Shown: positions 10,950 through 21,989 of the stretch, piece after piece | Layout: every line of letters begins with the position of its first letter | Numbering within the stretch: the first letter of the stretch is position 1 | Position numbers and translations under genes: made by a program | From: Lunularia cruciata | Lineage: Eukaryota > Streptophyta > Marchantiopsida > Lunulariales > Lunulariaceae | DNA length: 64,000 nucleotides | Direction: 5' to 3' | NCBI GenBank assembly: GCA_948567375.1 | Contig: OX419759.1 | Coordinates: forward strand, 5,672,744 to 5,736,743 | The notes under the pieces: generated by a model | Told to the model about the DNA's origin: nothing | Databases searched by the model: none | Seen by the model: the letters and a program-made list of their open reading frames with translations, nothing else

Positions 10950-11642
10950 TGCAAGCCGGCCTGTCTCTCACTCAAGATTAACCTTTGATGGCTATTATGG
11001 TTGCCCACCATGGACTTAGAAGGGAAGGAACTCCAACTCTATCATACTCCTCCAAGGCTAACACTCCAAGACTCAAGACATTACTCACAAGAGAACTCAA
11101 TGAGAGAGAGATATTTGCAAATAAAAGTATGATGAGTACTTCCTCACCCCTTGTTTATATATTTATGAAATAGTTACACACCAAAGTTACTAATTACTAG
11201 AGTAACTCAAGTTACTAGACTAAAAGTCAAGTAAAGTCAAAAAATTATAAAGGAATATCCATCCACATAGGCATATTCCACTAAGCATGTGATCTTATCT
11301 TGACCCAACCACCAAGTCCAAGATTCCTTCACATGGGCTATCCTTGGACTATAGAAGAATCCAAAACAAAAAGGCTTGCGGACTCAAGAGTTCTCACTTC
11401 TTTCCTCAGAGCCAAACACCGAGGAATAATACCAAGTCAACACACTAGAATCCAAAATAGTGGTGCTTATCTTTTCCACTTCCTCTAAAGTGAAGTCCTC
11501 TCTATCTTTGCTATGAATAACTTTAGCTAATCATAACTAATGTAGAACTATCCTTTATCTAAATGTAAATAATATCTCTCAAGTAATTTTAATACCAAGC
11601 TAAAAATCACAATACCACACACATGCACAAATGGATGTTATA
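10950..11642 (-). repeat. Family-B LTR, outer tandem copy of B1
   Basis: This LTR lies 206 bases beyond the inner one, with its own decayed primer site at 10928-10944 and leader at 10744-10949. The outer end is TATAACATCC, so the expected TGTAACA is mutated. It directly abuts plus-strand integrase sequence of B2. Confidence 0.88.
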
Positions 11643-12766
11643 GATCTTCCTGTCTTCCAAAGCATTCATAAGAGATTGAAGAAAGCACAAGGAGGTGATG
11701 TAGAGAAGTCAAGGAAGGATCAACTCATGGAATTGGAAGAGGCAAGAGTAGTTGATATGGTTTGAGTGGAGCAAGCCCTAAGGAAACAAAAGGAGAGTTA
11801 CAACAAGAGGCAAGGCAAGAAGGTGGAGCCTTTCAAAGAAGGTGATTGGGTAATGTTGTTTGATTCCATTTGATTCAAGAGAGTGTAAAAGAAGTTTTTG
11901 CCTAAGTTCTTTGGACCTTTCATAATGGAGAAGGTGGTGCAATTACACCTATGATCTCAAGGAGTTGGGAGGAAGACACTTTGATAGGATTAACTATGAT
12001 AAGTTGAAGATGTATCATAGAAGGTAGAGAGACCTTCACTTTGAGGACAAAGTGAAAACTTAGTCCGGGAGCAAATGTAACACCTATTTGTGCATATGTG
12101 TGATATTGTGATATTTAGCTTGGTATTACAATTACTTGAAAGATATTATTTATATAGACATAAAGGATTGTTCTATATTAGTCATGATGATCTAAAGTTA
12201 GTCATAGCTAAGATAGAAGGGAGCTTACTTTAGAGGAAGTAGAAAAGATGAGCACCACTATTTTGGATTCTAGTGTGTTGAATTGGTATTATTCCTAGAT
12301 GTTTGGCTTTGAGGAAAGCGTTGAGAACTCTTGGGCCCACAAGCCTTTTTGTTTTGGATTCTTCTATAGTCCAAGGATAGCCCATGTGAAAGAATCCTTG
12401 ACTTAGTGATTGAGTCAAGATAAGATCACATGCTTAGTAGAACATACCCATGTGGATATATATTCCTTTATACTTCTTGACTTTAATTGATTTTTAACCT
12501 AGTAACTTGAGTTACTCCGGTAATGAGTAACTTTGGTGCATAACTATTTCACAAATATATAAACAAGGAGTGAGGAAGTACTCATCATCCTTTCATTTGC
12601 AACCATCTCTCTCTCATTGAGTTCTCTTATGAGCAATGTCTTGAGGCTTGGAGTGTTAGCCTTGGAGGAGTATGATGGAGTTGGGGTTCCTTGCCTTCTT
12701 AGTCCATGGTGCGCTACCATAATAGCCTTCAGAGGTTCATCATGAATGAGAGACAGGCCACTCACA
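11643..12766 (+). mobile_element. Family-B fragment B2: integrase end and 3' LTR
   Basis: Plus-strand sequence encoding the end of a family-B integrase (about 11643-12030) is followed by a purine-containing tract and a complete 691-bp LTR (12076-12766). It corresponds to minus-strand sequence at 57.23-56.86 kb and 56795-56105 in B3. The fragment begins exactly where B1's outer LTR ends, in opposite orientation, so B1 probably inserted into B2's pol. The remainder of B2 is not seen to the left within the window. Confidence 0.82.
12076..12766 (+). repeat. 3' LTR of B2
   Basis: It runs from TGTAACACCT to CTCACA on the plus strand. The sequence CCGGGAGCAAA just before it takes the place of the purine tract. 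It ends against gag-like sequence of element E. Confidence 0.9.
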
Positions 12767-13460
12767 TGACTGACAAGCTAAGGAGCTTGCAAGAGTTCCA
12801 ATAAAAGGCTGGAGAGAACCTACACAAGGCATACATTCACATGAGACGGTTGATCAATTTTACTCAAGGAGTTATTGAGGTAGTCTAGTTTTGGTACATA
12901 ATCTTGGAAAGGGAGTTTTGACATAGAGTATGTGATGCTACATTATTATAGAACACTTCACCTACTTTGGCAATGGTCTTTGGCTTGGTTGAGCTCATTG
13001 AGCTCAACATGGTAGAGGAGAGAGTGGTGATATTTGGATTTGGTAAGGAAATCTCATCCACAACTATTACATCTTTGAGAGTATAGCAGAGTGCACTATG
13101 CTATGTTGGCTTTTGAGGATAGAGTGGACAGCCTAGATCCTATGGAGCAAGTGGATGGCCTAGTGTAGCTAGACCCTGACCTTCATTTTCAAGTCAACAA
13201 CAGCCAATGAGTGGTGGTGTTGCTTTTTGGACTTGTGGTGGACTTCACCACAAGAGAGAGGGTACTAAGGGTAGTAGACATGATTCCTTTGGTGCATCTC
13301 AGCTGGTATAGAGACAATCTGACCATTGCCACATATTTGGTCACACTAGTGACCAATGAACTTTGAACTACACCCGGAGTTACGCAGTGGTGGGGCTACT
13401 TTGGCATGTCGTAGAGGAGCTCTACATCATGGAGGACAAGGTGGTAGAGGATGCACACCT
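12767..13460 (+). pseudogene. Element E gag-like region
   Basis: A broken plus-strand frame starts DKLRSLQEFQ and continues with LHKAYIHMRRLINFTQG and LVELIELNMVEERV, in the style of Ty3/gypsy Gag. Near 13318-13340 CHIFGH looks like a zinc knuckle whose second Cys has become Phe. Many stops are present. The assignment rests on order relative to the protease and on weak motifs. Confidence 0.45.
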
Positions 13461-14001
13461 AATAAGATCACATTACATGCCCTTGCTTCTGATATAGCCA
13501 TGGTTACTCAAATTGAGTAGTTGGAGTAGAGATTAGCTAGTATGGCCATAGCTCAGAGGAGATCAGATTTGGATGTTGAGACTTTGACCTCCTATGCTTG
13601 TGATAGAGATGTCTTAGATTTCATGTGTGGAGCTACACAAGAAGATATCTTTTCCACATTGACTAGGAGTGCAATATGTGCTCCAAAGCTTAGAGGAGCA
13701 TCAATAGAATTGGACCCATAGAGAGGAGAGGCTGGTAGATAGGTCAAACTTCCCTGGTCTTTTATACTCTCTACGGACTATAGACAACATCATGGCTCTT
13801 AAACATCCAAGTGTAGGTGTGGTAGGTGGCAATGGGGTGCATGATGGATTACTTGCTAGTCAACTACCTACTACTACTACAGCAATTGAGTCTAGCTCAA
13901 TGTTGGGAGCGGCTTAGTTGATTATGTACTTCCCTTTTTTCTCAACCAATGACATGTTCATATTGGGAGTTGACCCAACTCCAGTTTTCTAGTTAGCTTC
14001 C

Positions 14002-14387
14002 ATGCTTTGTGAGAGTAAGAATGATGTGGTTATTGCTTCTAAAGCAAAGGTGGTTGATAGTGGAGCTGACTCGGTTGAGGAGCATGGGATCCACTTAGCA
14101 ACAAGTGGTTTATGGCAAACAATAGCAACTAGATTAGAAGAGTTACCAACTAGACCTGCCTTTGAGCAAGCACACTTCACACTTAGAGTTGTCCTATTGG
14201 ATAACCATAGGGGAATTTTTCATTTGGTGGGACCTTCAAGGAAGGTCTATATACCACAGAAGGTCTTATTAGACTTTGGTGCACAACCCCTTATGTTGGA
14301 GGAGGCTACAATTGTCAATCTAGAGCTAGAGAGGTGTCCATTTCAGATGCAAACATCTCTAGGGGTGGTTCTAGATAGTACATCACA
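14002..14387 (+). pseudogene. Element E aspartic protease, first part
   Basis: An open frame of about 128 codons contains VLLDFGAQPLML, where retroviral-type proteases have Asp-Ser/Thr-Gly-Ala; here Phe replaces the Ser/Thr. It is cut at 14387 by C1 with the duplicated TCACA and resumes at 18120. Confidence 0.65.
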
Positions 14388-17300
14388 TGTGACAACCCGG
14401 AAAATATCACTTTTGCGGTAATCGGGTAAGTAAAGTTTGTTCCCGTAGAGATACAATTCAGAAATATCCAAATACAAAGCAAAGTAACAATTTAGTTTTT
14501 CTTCGTTGTGTCTTTAGTATCTCAGGTAGAAACTACACCCAAAAGAGAGTAACAAGCTAACAATATTGACAACTTGTCACAAATACACACTCCTCAATCA
14601 CAACATAACAAATTATGTCTAAACAAATCTTGATTGTGATGATTCAGATTCTCTTGAAGACGGCACTTCATTGCAAGACGACTTTGCCTCAAAATTGTGT
14701 TCTACCCTTCCACTAAAGGCACAACTTCCTTGATCAAAATTGCTTCAAATCAACTTTGTGTTGCACTCACAAATGCAGAATACTACCAACATTACAATTT
14801 CTCTCAGATCTGTCAAGGCATTGCTCCAATGCACTTCACTTAGGATCACACACATAAAATGAAGATCAAGGTTGTGGAATCCAACATCCAACAAGCATAC
14901 TGATTTGCACTTCAAAATTCTCCACACAATCACAACCACACACACAAAATTGATACTCGGAATTAAGCTCAAGTGACAAGCACTGAAAACACCACTTCAC
15001 TTTATCTATATTCAGAAATATGAATATTGAACAACATAATACTGCAAATATTCACCTTAAATACTGAAGCAAATGGGAGTTCTCTTCCTAATGTACCACT
15101 TCCTAACATCTCTTCCTACTTGCAAATCCAAATTGACAATCCACCTCTTCATATCTGCCTCTTCCTATCTCAAAATTGTTACTACCCTGATCCGATGTCT
15201 ACTTTGTCATCGGCTTTCAAACCCAATGATGTCTTATCACTTCTCCTTCTTTGGGTATATCTGATTCTAACAAATCCTTCACCACTTCTACTACTTCTTT
15301 ACTAGGAACATAATTAAGCTCAAGGTTAATCCATCTACTTCTTTATCTCCTGACCCACTCTTCTCTAATGTCTCTAATAATAAGTCCGATGACACTTGAA
15401 TTCCTATTTTTGCAACATTAGACTTCCTCTCCTTTGTCACACTACCATTAATTCTCTCTAACTCTGATTTAAGTAAATCTAATTTGAGACTGACATTGTC
15501 TTCTACTTCTAACATCTTCCAATCTACTGGCTCCCTTAATCAGATCAGCAAAGTGTTCATATCTACATCTTTGGCTTTTCTCTCCAAGTTTCCTACACAA
15601 GCAACTTTAACTCATATAGATGTGCTTCTTCCAATCCCCCTTCAGCCTCCGTGCTCAAGATTGCTTGCAACTTTCCTGCAACTTCACCTATTGATTCCGG
15701 CTCATACCCTGGAGATCACTCTACCTTCAACTCTTTGTGGTACATCTTCAACTCATCTTCGTACAAGCAGCAAGCATCTTCTTCTCCTCCGCATACTGTG
15801 AACTCTATAACTCAACACTTTGTACTAGCATGCACAATCTTTCTTCTTCTTCATGCTTGACTGCTAACTCTCTCTGCCATGCTTGATCCTTCCCGGCTGC
15901 ACTCTTCCTCAAGCTTTCCAACTCCTGCTCCATTATCACGGCCATCGCCTTCAAATGAATACTCTCGATACGCACATCACTGACTTCCTCTTTCATCTTG
16001 GTCAGCAACATTGCCTACTCCTTCAATTCTTCAGCTTGCTTCTGTAGTTCCTTCCCTCTTGACTCAAAACTCTCTTGCAACATCTTGAAAGTCTTCTTCT
16101 TCAAGACTGCATCCACCCGAAGTTCTTCAACTTCCTCATCTCTTTGGACTACTCTCTCTTGCAAACCCTTCACTTCATCCAACAGACACTTCACCACCTC
16201 CAACTCATTTTTCACCTTCCTATGATCTTGGGGAATTACCTTTTAATGCTCCTTCAACAATTCCAACAATAGAGTGACAACCTTTGTTAGATACTATATT
16301 CCACCAAAGTTCTCTTTGTCTTTGTCCATGTCTTTGTACTTTGCCTCTTCCATTAGCTCCTTCTGCCAAAGTCGTGATCTTTGTATCTTCAAAGACATTG
16401 CTTTTGAGCTTCCTTCTTCCTTACCTATTGAACTCGGCTCCGCAAGGTACTCCTTCCGTCTTTTAGCCCCCTTCTCTTCCACAAGCAGGGCTACGCAATG
16501 ATTCTTCTTTCCTGGTACACTGTCAATCATCGCATGACAAGCTTCACTCACTCCAACCAATTGTTGAACCTCAGGTTCCCCCTCACTCTCACTTTCGGAT
16601 TCCTCACTTTGTAAAGTGAGTTCATCTTCTTTTGATTCCTCTCCTCAAGACTGTATCTCCCCTTCAGACTCGGATTTTGACAATGCTTCTCTCACCATCT
16701 TCTTACTCTACAGAACCAATCTTTGGATCTTCCTTTGAGCTGGAGGCGACTTTGCTTCTTTGAGTTTACTACGCTTCTTCTTCTTTGGACTTGTGACTTC
16801 TTCCATCTTCCATTGTTCCGTCCTTAAAAAGTGATCGTCATTGGCTTGCAAGTGTGTCATATATTGTTTCTCTTCTTCATCCGCTTCCCGTCTTAAATCA
16901 GGATGGAAATGCAACACCATGCAACGCCTCTCCTTTGTTGTCAGAAAATTCAACCTGAAGTAGAAGTGTGCAAATGCTGCAAAATAATGTGGAGGCAAAC
17001 TTGTCCTCCAATTGACCACCATCTGCCTTGTTCATTGATGAAAACACTTTGCCCAATTCACCTTCACTCTTCCAAACATCTGGTGGAAAAAGACCACCTG
17101 CTGCATGTTCACGTAAGTCATCTGTTCTGGTTTGAACATGGCCATTATTGTCCCCATGATACTTTGTCTAATTGGGTCCCGATAGGACTCCACCTTATAA
17201 CCATTTGTTGTTTGTGGAGCAAAGAATAAAATTTGGATCTCCGCTGTCTCTTTTGCAGCATCACACTTCCGATAGAAGGTGACCCCCATTGGTTCTCTTG

Positions 17301-18119
17301 CTTCTTTCCCCAACACTAACCTCCAATCCGACTCAGTCCATCAAGCCAGATTCCTTCTCTTCCCCTCGACTTTGGGGCCTTCCTCACAATTACTAGTAGC
17401 TATCTTTACCATGACTCCACTAAAAAGTTCAATTCCATGCTAAAAAGGTAATATGAAGTTTGTTCAAGACTTCAAATTCTTGCTATGACATCTAACCTAT
17501 GAATTGCAAAACTTTGCACCACCAGAGCATTTATGACCTTCTTTGCCATGATCTGCTCTCTCATTCTTTGGCACTGAAAGACTATGCCTTCTCCTGGACG
17601 AGACACTCTAACCCCTTCTGGATTTTGGAAAGTTGCACTCTCAATTGGCTTCCTGACATGCATTACTGCAAGATGACTACTTAGAGGGATTGGAAATTTA
17701 CTTGACATATTCAACTTGTCCATGCGCAATTGCAATTTTATATTTCCCCAATTTGCAGTCATTCTTCAGTCAATTTCAAAATCGACTTCCCCTCTTCTAC
17801 ATGTTGTTGTCCTGTCACTGTCAAGACATGCTTCTTTTGCCTCTGCCGTTTCTTGAAGTGTACTTTCTTGCCACGTACCAAGGTTGTTAGACAGTCTTTG
17901 TATCAGCCTGCGCTTCCCAATCCAAAGTTCATGCTCTTCGGACTTCTTCCTTTGTACCCCTCTCCTGAGTACCTTCATCATCGAATCCGATCTCAACTTC
18001 TTTGGATTTCCTCTGAAGTCACTTCCGTCCATTATTTCTTTTGCAATTTAGCTTTATTTTTTTACTTCTTATTCCAAATGCTAATAAACAAAAAATAAAC
18101 AAAAAATATGGGCACCACA
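14388..18119 (-). mobile_element. Family-C element C1 (3.7 kb, TG...CA)
   Basis: On the minus strand it starts TGTGGTGCCCATA (18119) and ends CGGGTTGTCACA (14388). TCACA is duplicated on both sides (14383-14387 and 18120-18124), and the interrupted sequence is E's protease. Length and both ends match C2 at 27665-31406. No direct terminal repeats, reverse transcriptase or integrase are visible. Terminal TG/CA and a 5-bp duplication are retroviral-integrase hallmarks, so the whole unit may be a very large solo LTR. Alternatively it is a non-autonomous element mobilised by an LTR-element integrase. Confidence 0.8.
15291..18032 (-). pseudogene. C1-encoded long protein with coiled-coil C-terminus
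   Basis: Successive minus-strand frames form one decayed coding region that could encode up to about 900 residues. A basic N-terminal part (18032-17472) is followed by a block shared with C2 and C3 (17316-16860: SYRDPIRQ, VNWAKCFHQ, HFYFRLNF, MVLHFHPDLRR). Next comes a Lys/Ser-rich linker, then Glu/Lys-rich heptad-like segments (16215-15805, 15515-15291) typical of a coiled coil. I do not recognise the protein. The shared block resembles the putative plant-transposon ORFs carried by some Tat-type elements, but that is an impression only. Confidence 0.5.
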
Positions 18120-18559
18120 TCACATGTGGAGATCTTGTTGTCCAAATTCAGCTTGGTCATCCAACTAAGAAATTTGTGGTGAGAGCTCAGGCTATTATGA
18201 CAAGAGTTGAGTCATATGATGTGCTAGTTGGTGGAGCAATATTATGCTCCATGTTCAATATTGACTATTGGGAGGAGATAACCTCCTATAGAGCAAGTTG
18301 GAAATCAAATGAAGGATGGATATGTTGCCTACCAATATACTTCAATAGTGGCAGTTTTGGCTCACTACAATCATGGACCATGATATCAATTTCACCTTTC
18401 AATAGTTCTATTACTTGGCCTGGTGACTTATTGGAGAGGAACGCCCATGTAGAGGATAGTCTAATACTAGAAGAGATCATTCAAATTTGGAGTACAATTG
18501 GGATTGTTCTATCCACCTTGGATGTTCCATTGTGGAGTTTAGAGGAAGTATTGCAATAG
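18120..18559 (+). pseudogene. Element E aspartic protease, second part
   Basis: After the C1 insertion the plus-strand frame continues with VVRAQAIMTRVESYDVLVGG, which fits the C-terminal half of a retropepsin-like domain, then DYWEEITSYRASW. A frame closed by stops leads on toward the methyltransferase-like domain. Confidence 0.6.
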
Positions 18560-18601
18560 TATGCATATCAAGTGGTCTAATAGGCTTGGAGTGGATTCTT
18601 T

Positions 18602-19153
18602 GTGCCAAGAGACCAATGTGAGGATGAGCCTTTGGAGTCTATCATATTGTCATCTTTTGATACCACACTCATTGCTTGGCAGTATCTAGAGGGAGGAGTA
18701 TGTCTAATGGAGTTGTTTGGTAGGATTAGCATTGGACTAGTTGTGGTAAGTATCCAAGTGCATGGGTATTTGTATGTGGAAAGAGATGAGACTATTAGGA
18801 AGGTCTCTCTACATCATGTGGTATATTTGGCCTATTGGTATCTTGAGTTATTACTGATGTCGTCAGTCAAGGGTTACCAAAAGACCTTGCTAGTAGATAT
18901 CTCCTTATTGGAGGTATAGGATTTGGAGAGATATGGTCCCATTCATTTGGTGATGTTTGGACGGCTATGTTAGGGACATACATGCTGGCTGAGATGAGAC
19001 TCCAAGATCACCATTCTGGTATGTTTTGGGATATGTTACGTATACTACAACATCTTTAGGTTCATCAATCTGTTTCTCTTGCCTACATTTTAGAGAATTT
19101 CTCAAATTTTACAATGTTTGGTATGTCCATGTTGGATGTTTGCTTGTGTTTTC
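18602..19153 (+). pseudogene. C5-cytosine DNA methyltransferase-like domain, N-terminal part
   Basis: Recognisable motifs occur in order. The SAM-binding motif I region is MELFGRISIGL (from 18707), followed by a YVERD segment for motif II. After DISLLEV and a stop comes the motif IV region at 18959-18980, where GRLC, a TAG stop and GH stand in place of the usual Pro-Cys-Gln-Gly. The catalytic Cys codon TGT at 18968-18970 survives, and the stop is where Gln is expected. After a one-base shift, FWDMLRILQHL and AYILENF (ending 19101) match the motif IV-VI interval and motif VI. In C5 methyltransferases the motif IV Cys attacks cytosine and the motif VI Glu assists. This lies between protease and reverse transcriptase on the same strand. 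The copy is dead. Confidence 0.7.
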
Positions 19154-19973
19154 AATGATCCTTCCGTAGGTTCACCTATGGAAACCTTGTTATGACTTCT
19201 TCTTCTTCTAAATGATAAGGTTTAAAGAACTTCTCACAACGTCACTAGTGGTGAACCGCCGGCATCGCCGCAATCCAAAATCTTCACCGGACCACTCAAT
19301 TGGTGGGAGCAATGGGTGGTGTGTAGGGACATAATCAACATGAGCTGATGACTTGTGCTTACTAGGAATTCCTCGTTGAAGATCAATAATTGCAATGATC
19401 TATCCTCATTATGATGAAGTTTGAAAAGATTACCTAGGCCTTTTGGCCCAGATTATAAACTCATTGAGTCCATCAGTGTAGCACGCATGCAGCCCAAAAC
19501 ATCTAAGGGCATCACAAACCTGTTATTGCCTCAAACTTCCATTGGATAGATGCCAATAGTCCCTGTAAGAAGCTAGCCACAAGGACAAGTCCTTGTGTAG
19601 CTAGTTAGCAGGCTGAGGTCTCATTTGTGAATGGAATTAACCAGAAAAATCACCCCACCAACTAAGAACGGTTGTGCACCACCGCCCATAGAATCAAGAA
19701 AGAGCTCTCAATTTGTCAATCCTTACTATGTCTAGACCAGGTAAGTTTCCCCGTGTTGAGTTAAATTAAGCCGCAAGCCCCACTCCTGATGGTGCACTTC
19801 TGCAAATTCCTTTAAGTTTCAGCCTTGCAACCATACTCCTCTTGGAACCCAAAAACTTTGATTTCTCATGAGGTGCCGGTGGAGTCATCAAATTAACATC
19901 CGCCAATCCCTATTTTGCATTGTTTATGATTGAGACTAGGACGGTATCTGATTGTCTTTGAGCCCCAACTCTT

Positions 19974-20005
<32 letters not shown>

Positions 20006-20663
20006 ACTTTCATAGAAGTTCATCTTTCATGAATCCAAGAATTTCACCTCTGACCATGAAATACAAATGCCCCCAACTGTCCATGTTAATCATTACTTTG
20101 GTCCCAATGACCAATGCAATAAGACTAAAGTCCTATCACATTATTCCATGCTAATGTATTTAGAGCATAGGCTTGCTTTGAGCACTCTAATTTTTTCAAA
20201 GTAACATTGCCGACTCCGTGTCCTGCCCAATTAAGGCCAGAAGCACGTCCCCGGTCAAAAGAGAGAGGCGACCAAATCACACCAATAGAAGCGGACCGCT
20301 CACCCCTTTCCAAGATCCAAGTATGAGCTTTTAACTGCAACAACTTAAATATATGCTATTGGAGTTGGAATTACCGTGGCTGCTGGCACCAGACTTGCCC
20401 TCCAATGGATCCTCACTAAGGGATTTAGATTGTACTCATTCTAATTACCAGACTTGTAAAAGCATAGTATTGTTATTTATTATCACTACCTCCCCATGTT
20501 GGGATTGGGTAATTTGCGCACCTGCTGCCTTCCTTGGATGTGGTAGCCGTTTCTCAGGCTCCCTCTCTGGAATCAAACCCTAATTCTCCGTCACCCATCA
20601 CCATAATGGTTGGCCTCTATCCTACCATCAAAAGTTGATAGGGCAGAAATTTGAATGAAACAT
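19154..20663 (-). rRNA. Decayed partial nuclear 18S rRNA copy (pseudogene)
   Basis: The plus strand reads as the complement of eukaryotic 18S rRNA from the very 3' end (AATGATCCTTCCG, the complement of the GGATCATT end) through about 1.5 kb without a large gap. Roughly 300 bases at the rRNA 5' end are missing; the match stops after GAATGAAACATC at 20663. Many conserved C and G positions are changed to T and A (for example TTATGACTTC for TTACGACTTC), so it is not a functional gene. No ITS, 5.8S or 28S follows. It sits inside element E, between two parts of the methyltransferase-like domain. Confidence 0.95.
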
Positions 20664-20870
20664 CCTTTTGATAGGTGATTCTTACACCCAAGCAATGGCA
20701 AGTACACATCAAGTCCATTCTTGGATGGGACTTGCCATGTTGTTGGATACAGCCAGAGTGGGATCATAGGCTCATTGTCTTCATCTTTGGTAAATAAACC
20801 TCTTACCCAGAGAGGTTCTACAATGTGCTTATGATGGGATTCAACAACTAGACCACCTTATTGTTGTTGA
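20664..20870 (+). pseudogene. Methyltransferase-like domain, C-terminal part
   Basis: Right after the 18S fragment the plus-strand frame gives THQVHSWMGLAMLLDTARVG, Ser, a stop, AHCLHLW, a stop and INLLPREVL. The spacing fits the motif VIII neighbourhood of C5 methyltransferases (a GS-x-AHR-x-R-like stretch followed by an aromatic and Asn). It supports one domain split by the rRNA insertion. Confidence 0.55.
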
Positions 20871-21989
20871 CATTTTGGATATTGTGCATTAGTCTCAAAC
20901 GGTGGTAGTGGCTAATAGATCACCTATGGAAATGGTGAACCTTGTTGGACAGTCCCAAGCCTCTTTACCCACACTTTTGAGTTTCCCAAGCTCTCTCATG
21001 CTTAATGAGCAAGAGGACTTGGACTTGTTTGTGACTCATAGTTACAACAATTAGTGAAACTCAACACCAATAAGAGGGAGTGGGTGATGGAGTTCCATAC
21101 CAATATTATCGCTATTATAGCAATGTCAAAGATATCTAGGCATTAGGTGTTAGGTCAGGCTATGGACTTGAATTTTTTGACTTGCATTATGGGCCTTGGC
21201 TTGGCAAAGTAGCATAGAATACACTTGATAAGCATCACCACTTTGACACTTGTGAGCTTTATGCATTAAGACAATTCAAACACATGTTGGGGGCAATAGA
21301 CCAAGTGTGTAGGGTATTCTTGGGACATAGCCAATAGCTATTAGTGAGAGTGTTCGACTTGGGATCCATCTAGGTGTGTGTGGTCTACTTGGATTACACC
21401 CTTGGTCTACTTGGGATATAGCTAGATGACAAATGGAGCTTACAACCAGATTGGAGGGATTTTTACACATTGAGATTGGGACCTCTAGTGGTTGGGAACA
21501 TGACACTACTGTTGCCAAGGGCCTAGTATAGCAGCTAATCAATATGTCTTCCACAACTACAACAATTATAAAGGATACTTGAGAGCCAGATCTTGGACCC
21601 AAGCTTACAAGAGGGGAAAGATGAAGAGTTTGGAGGTTCTTGAGGAGCTACCCAAGTTGCTTTGCCTTCAATATAAAGGGTTTTGGTGCTCTAAAAGGAC
21701 CTAGTATTTGGATTTTGACTAGTGATACAACAGTTTTTTGACATTCTTACACATATAGATGATATAGAGAGAGCATTGATTCAAAGCTAGAATATAGACC
21801 TTTTTGAGGCTAGTTTGGTAGAGATTTCACATGGAAAGTATGCATCAGCTACAATGATGCCAACCAAGAGGGATATGCATAGCAATTGCATAGATAGGCG
21901 GATGTGTGGAGATTATCCTATCCTAGGCGGATGTGTGGAGATCATCCTCCTATCAACTAACAAACTAGGGCTGATTAGTATGCCATGTC
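20871..21989 (+). other. Element E linker between methyltransferase and RT regions
   Basis: Translations are broken by many stops. Fragments such as SPMEMVNLVGQSQASLPTLL keep the same strand and phase trend as the flanking domains, so this is probably the decayed stretch leading into reverse transcriptase. Nothing else is recognised. Confidence 0.4.

Larger units (their letters stand above)
899..11642 (-). mobile_element. Family-B Ty3/gypsy element B1, 5' half, split by element A
   Basis: Reading on the minus strand, the order is two tandem LTR-leader units (11642 down to about 9853), a leader ORF (9219-8746), gag (8523-7899), then a 6.6-kb interruption by element A, then the end of gag with its zinc knuckle (1290 to about 899). 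Removing A and one copy of its CCACC target duplication joins the two gag halves exactly as in the copy at 59.3-60.1 kb. Everything downstream of gag (protease, reverse transcriptase, integrase, 3' LTR) is missing: similarity stops near 899 beside a perfect hairpin. The copy is therefore a truncated, dead element. Confidence 0.85.

Noticed and set aside
15027-16272. Several plus-strand frames in C1
   Set aside because: They lie opposite the minus-strand coding region that matches C2 and C3, so they are shadows.
19154-20663. A functional 18S rRNA gene
   Set aside because: It lacks about 300 bases at the 5' end and the rest of the rDNA unit, and has many substitutions at invariant positions.
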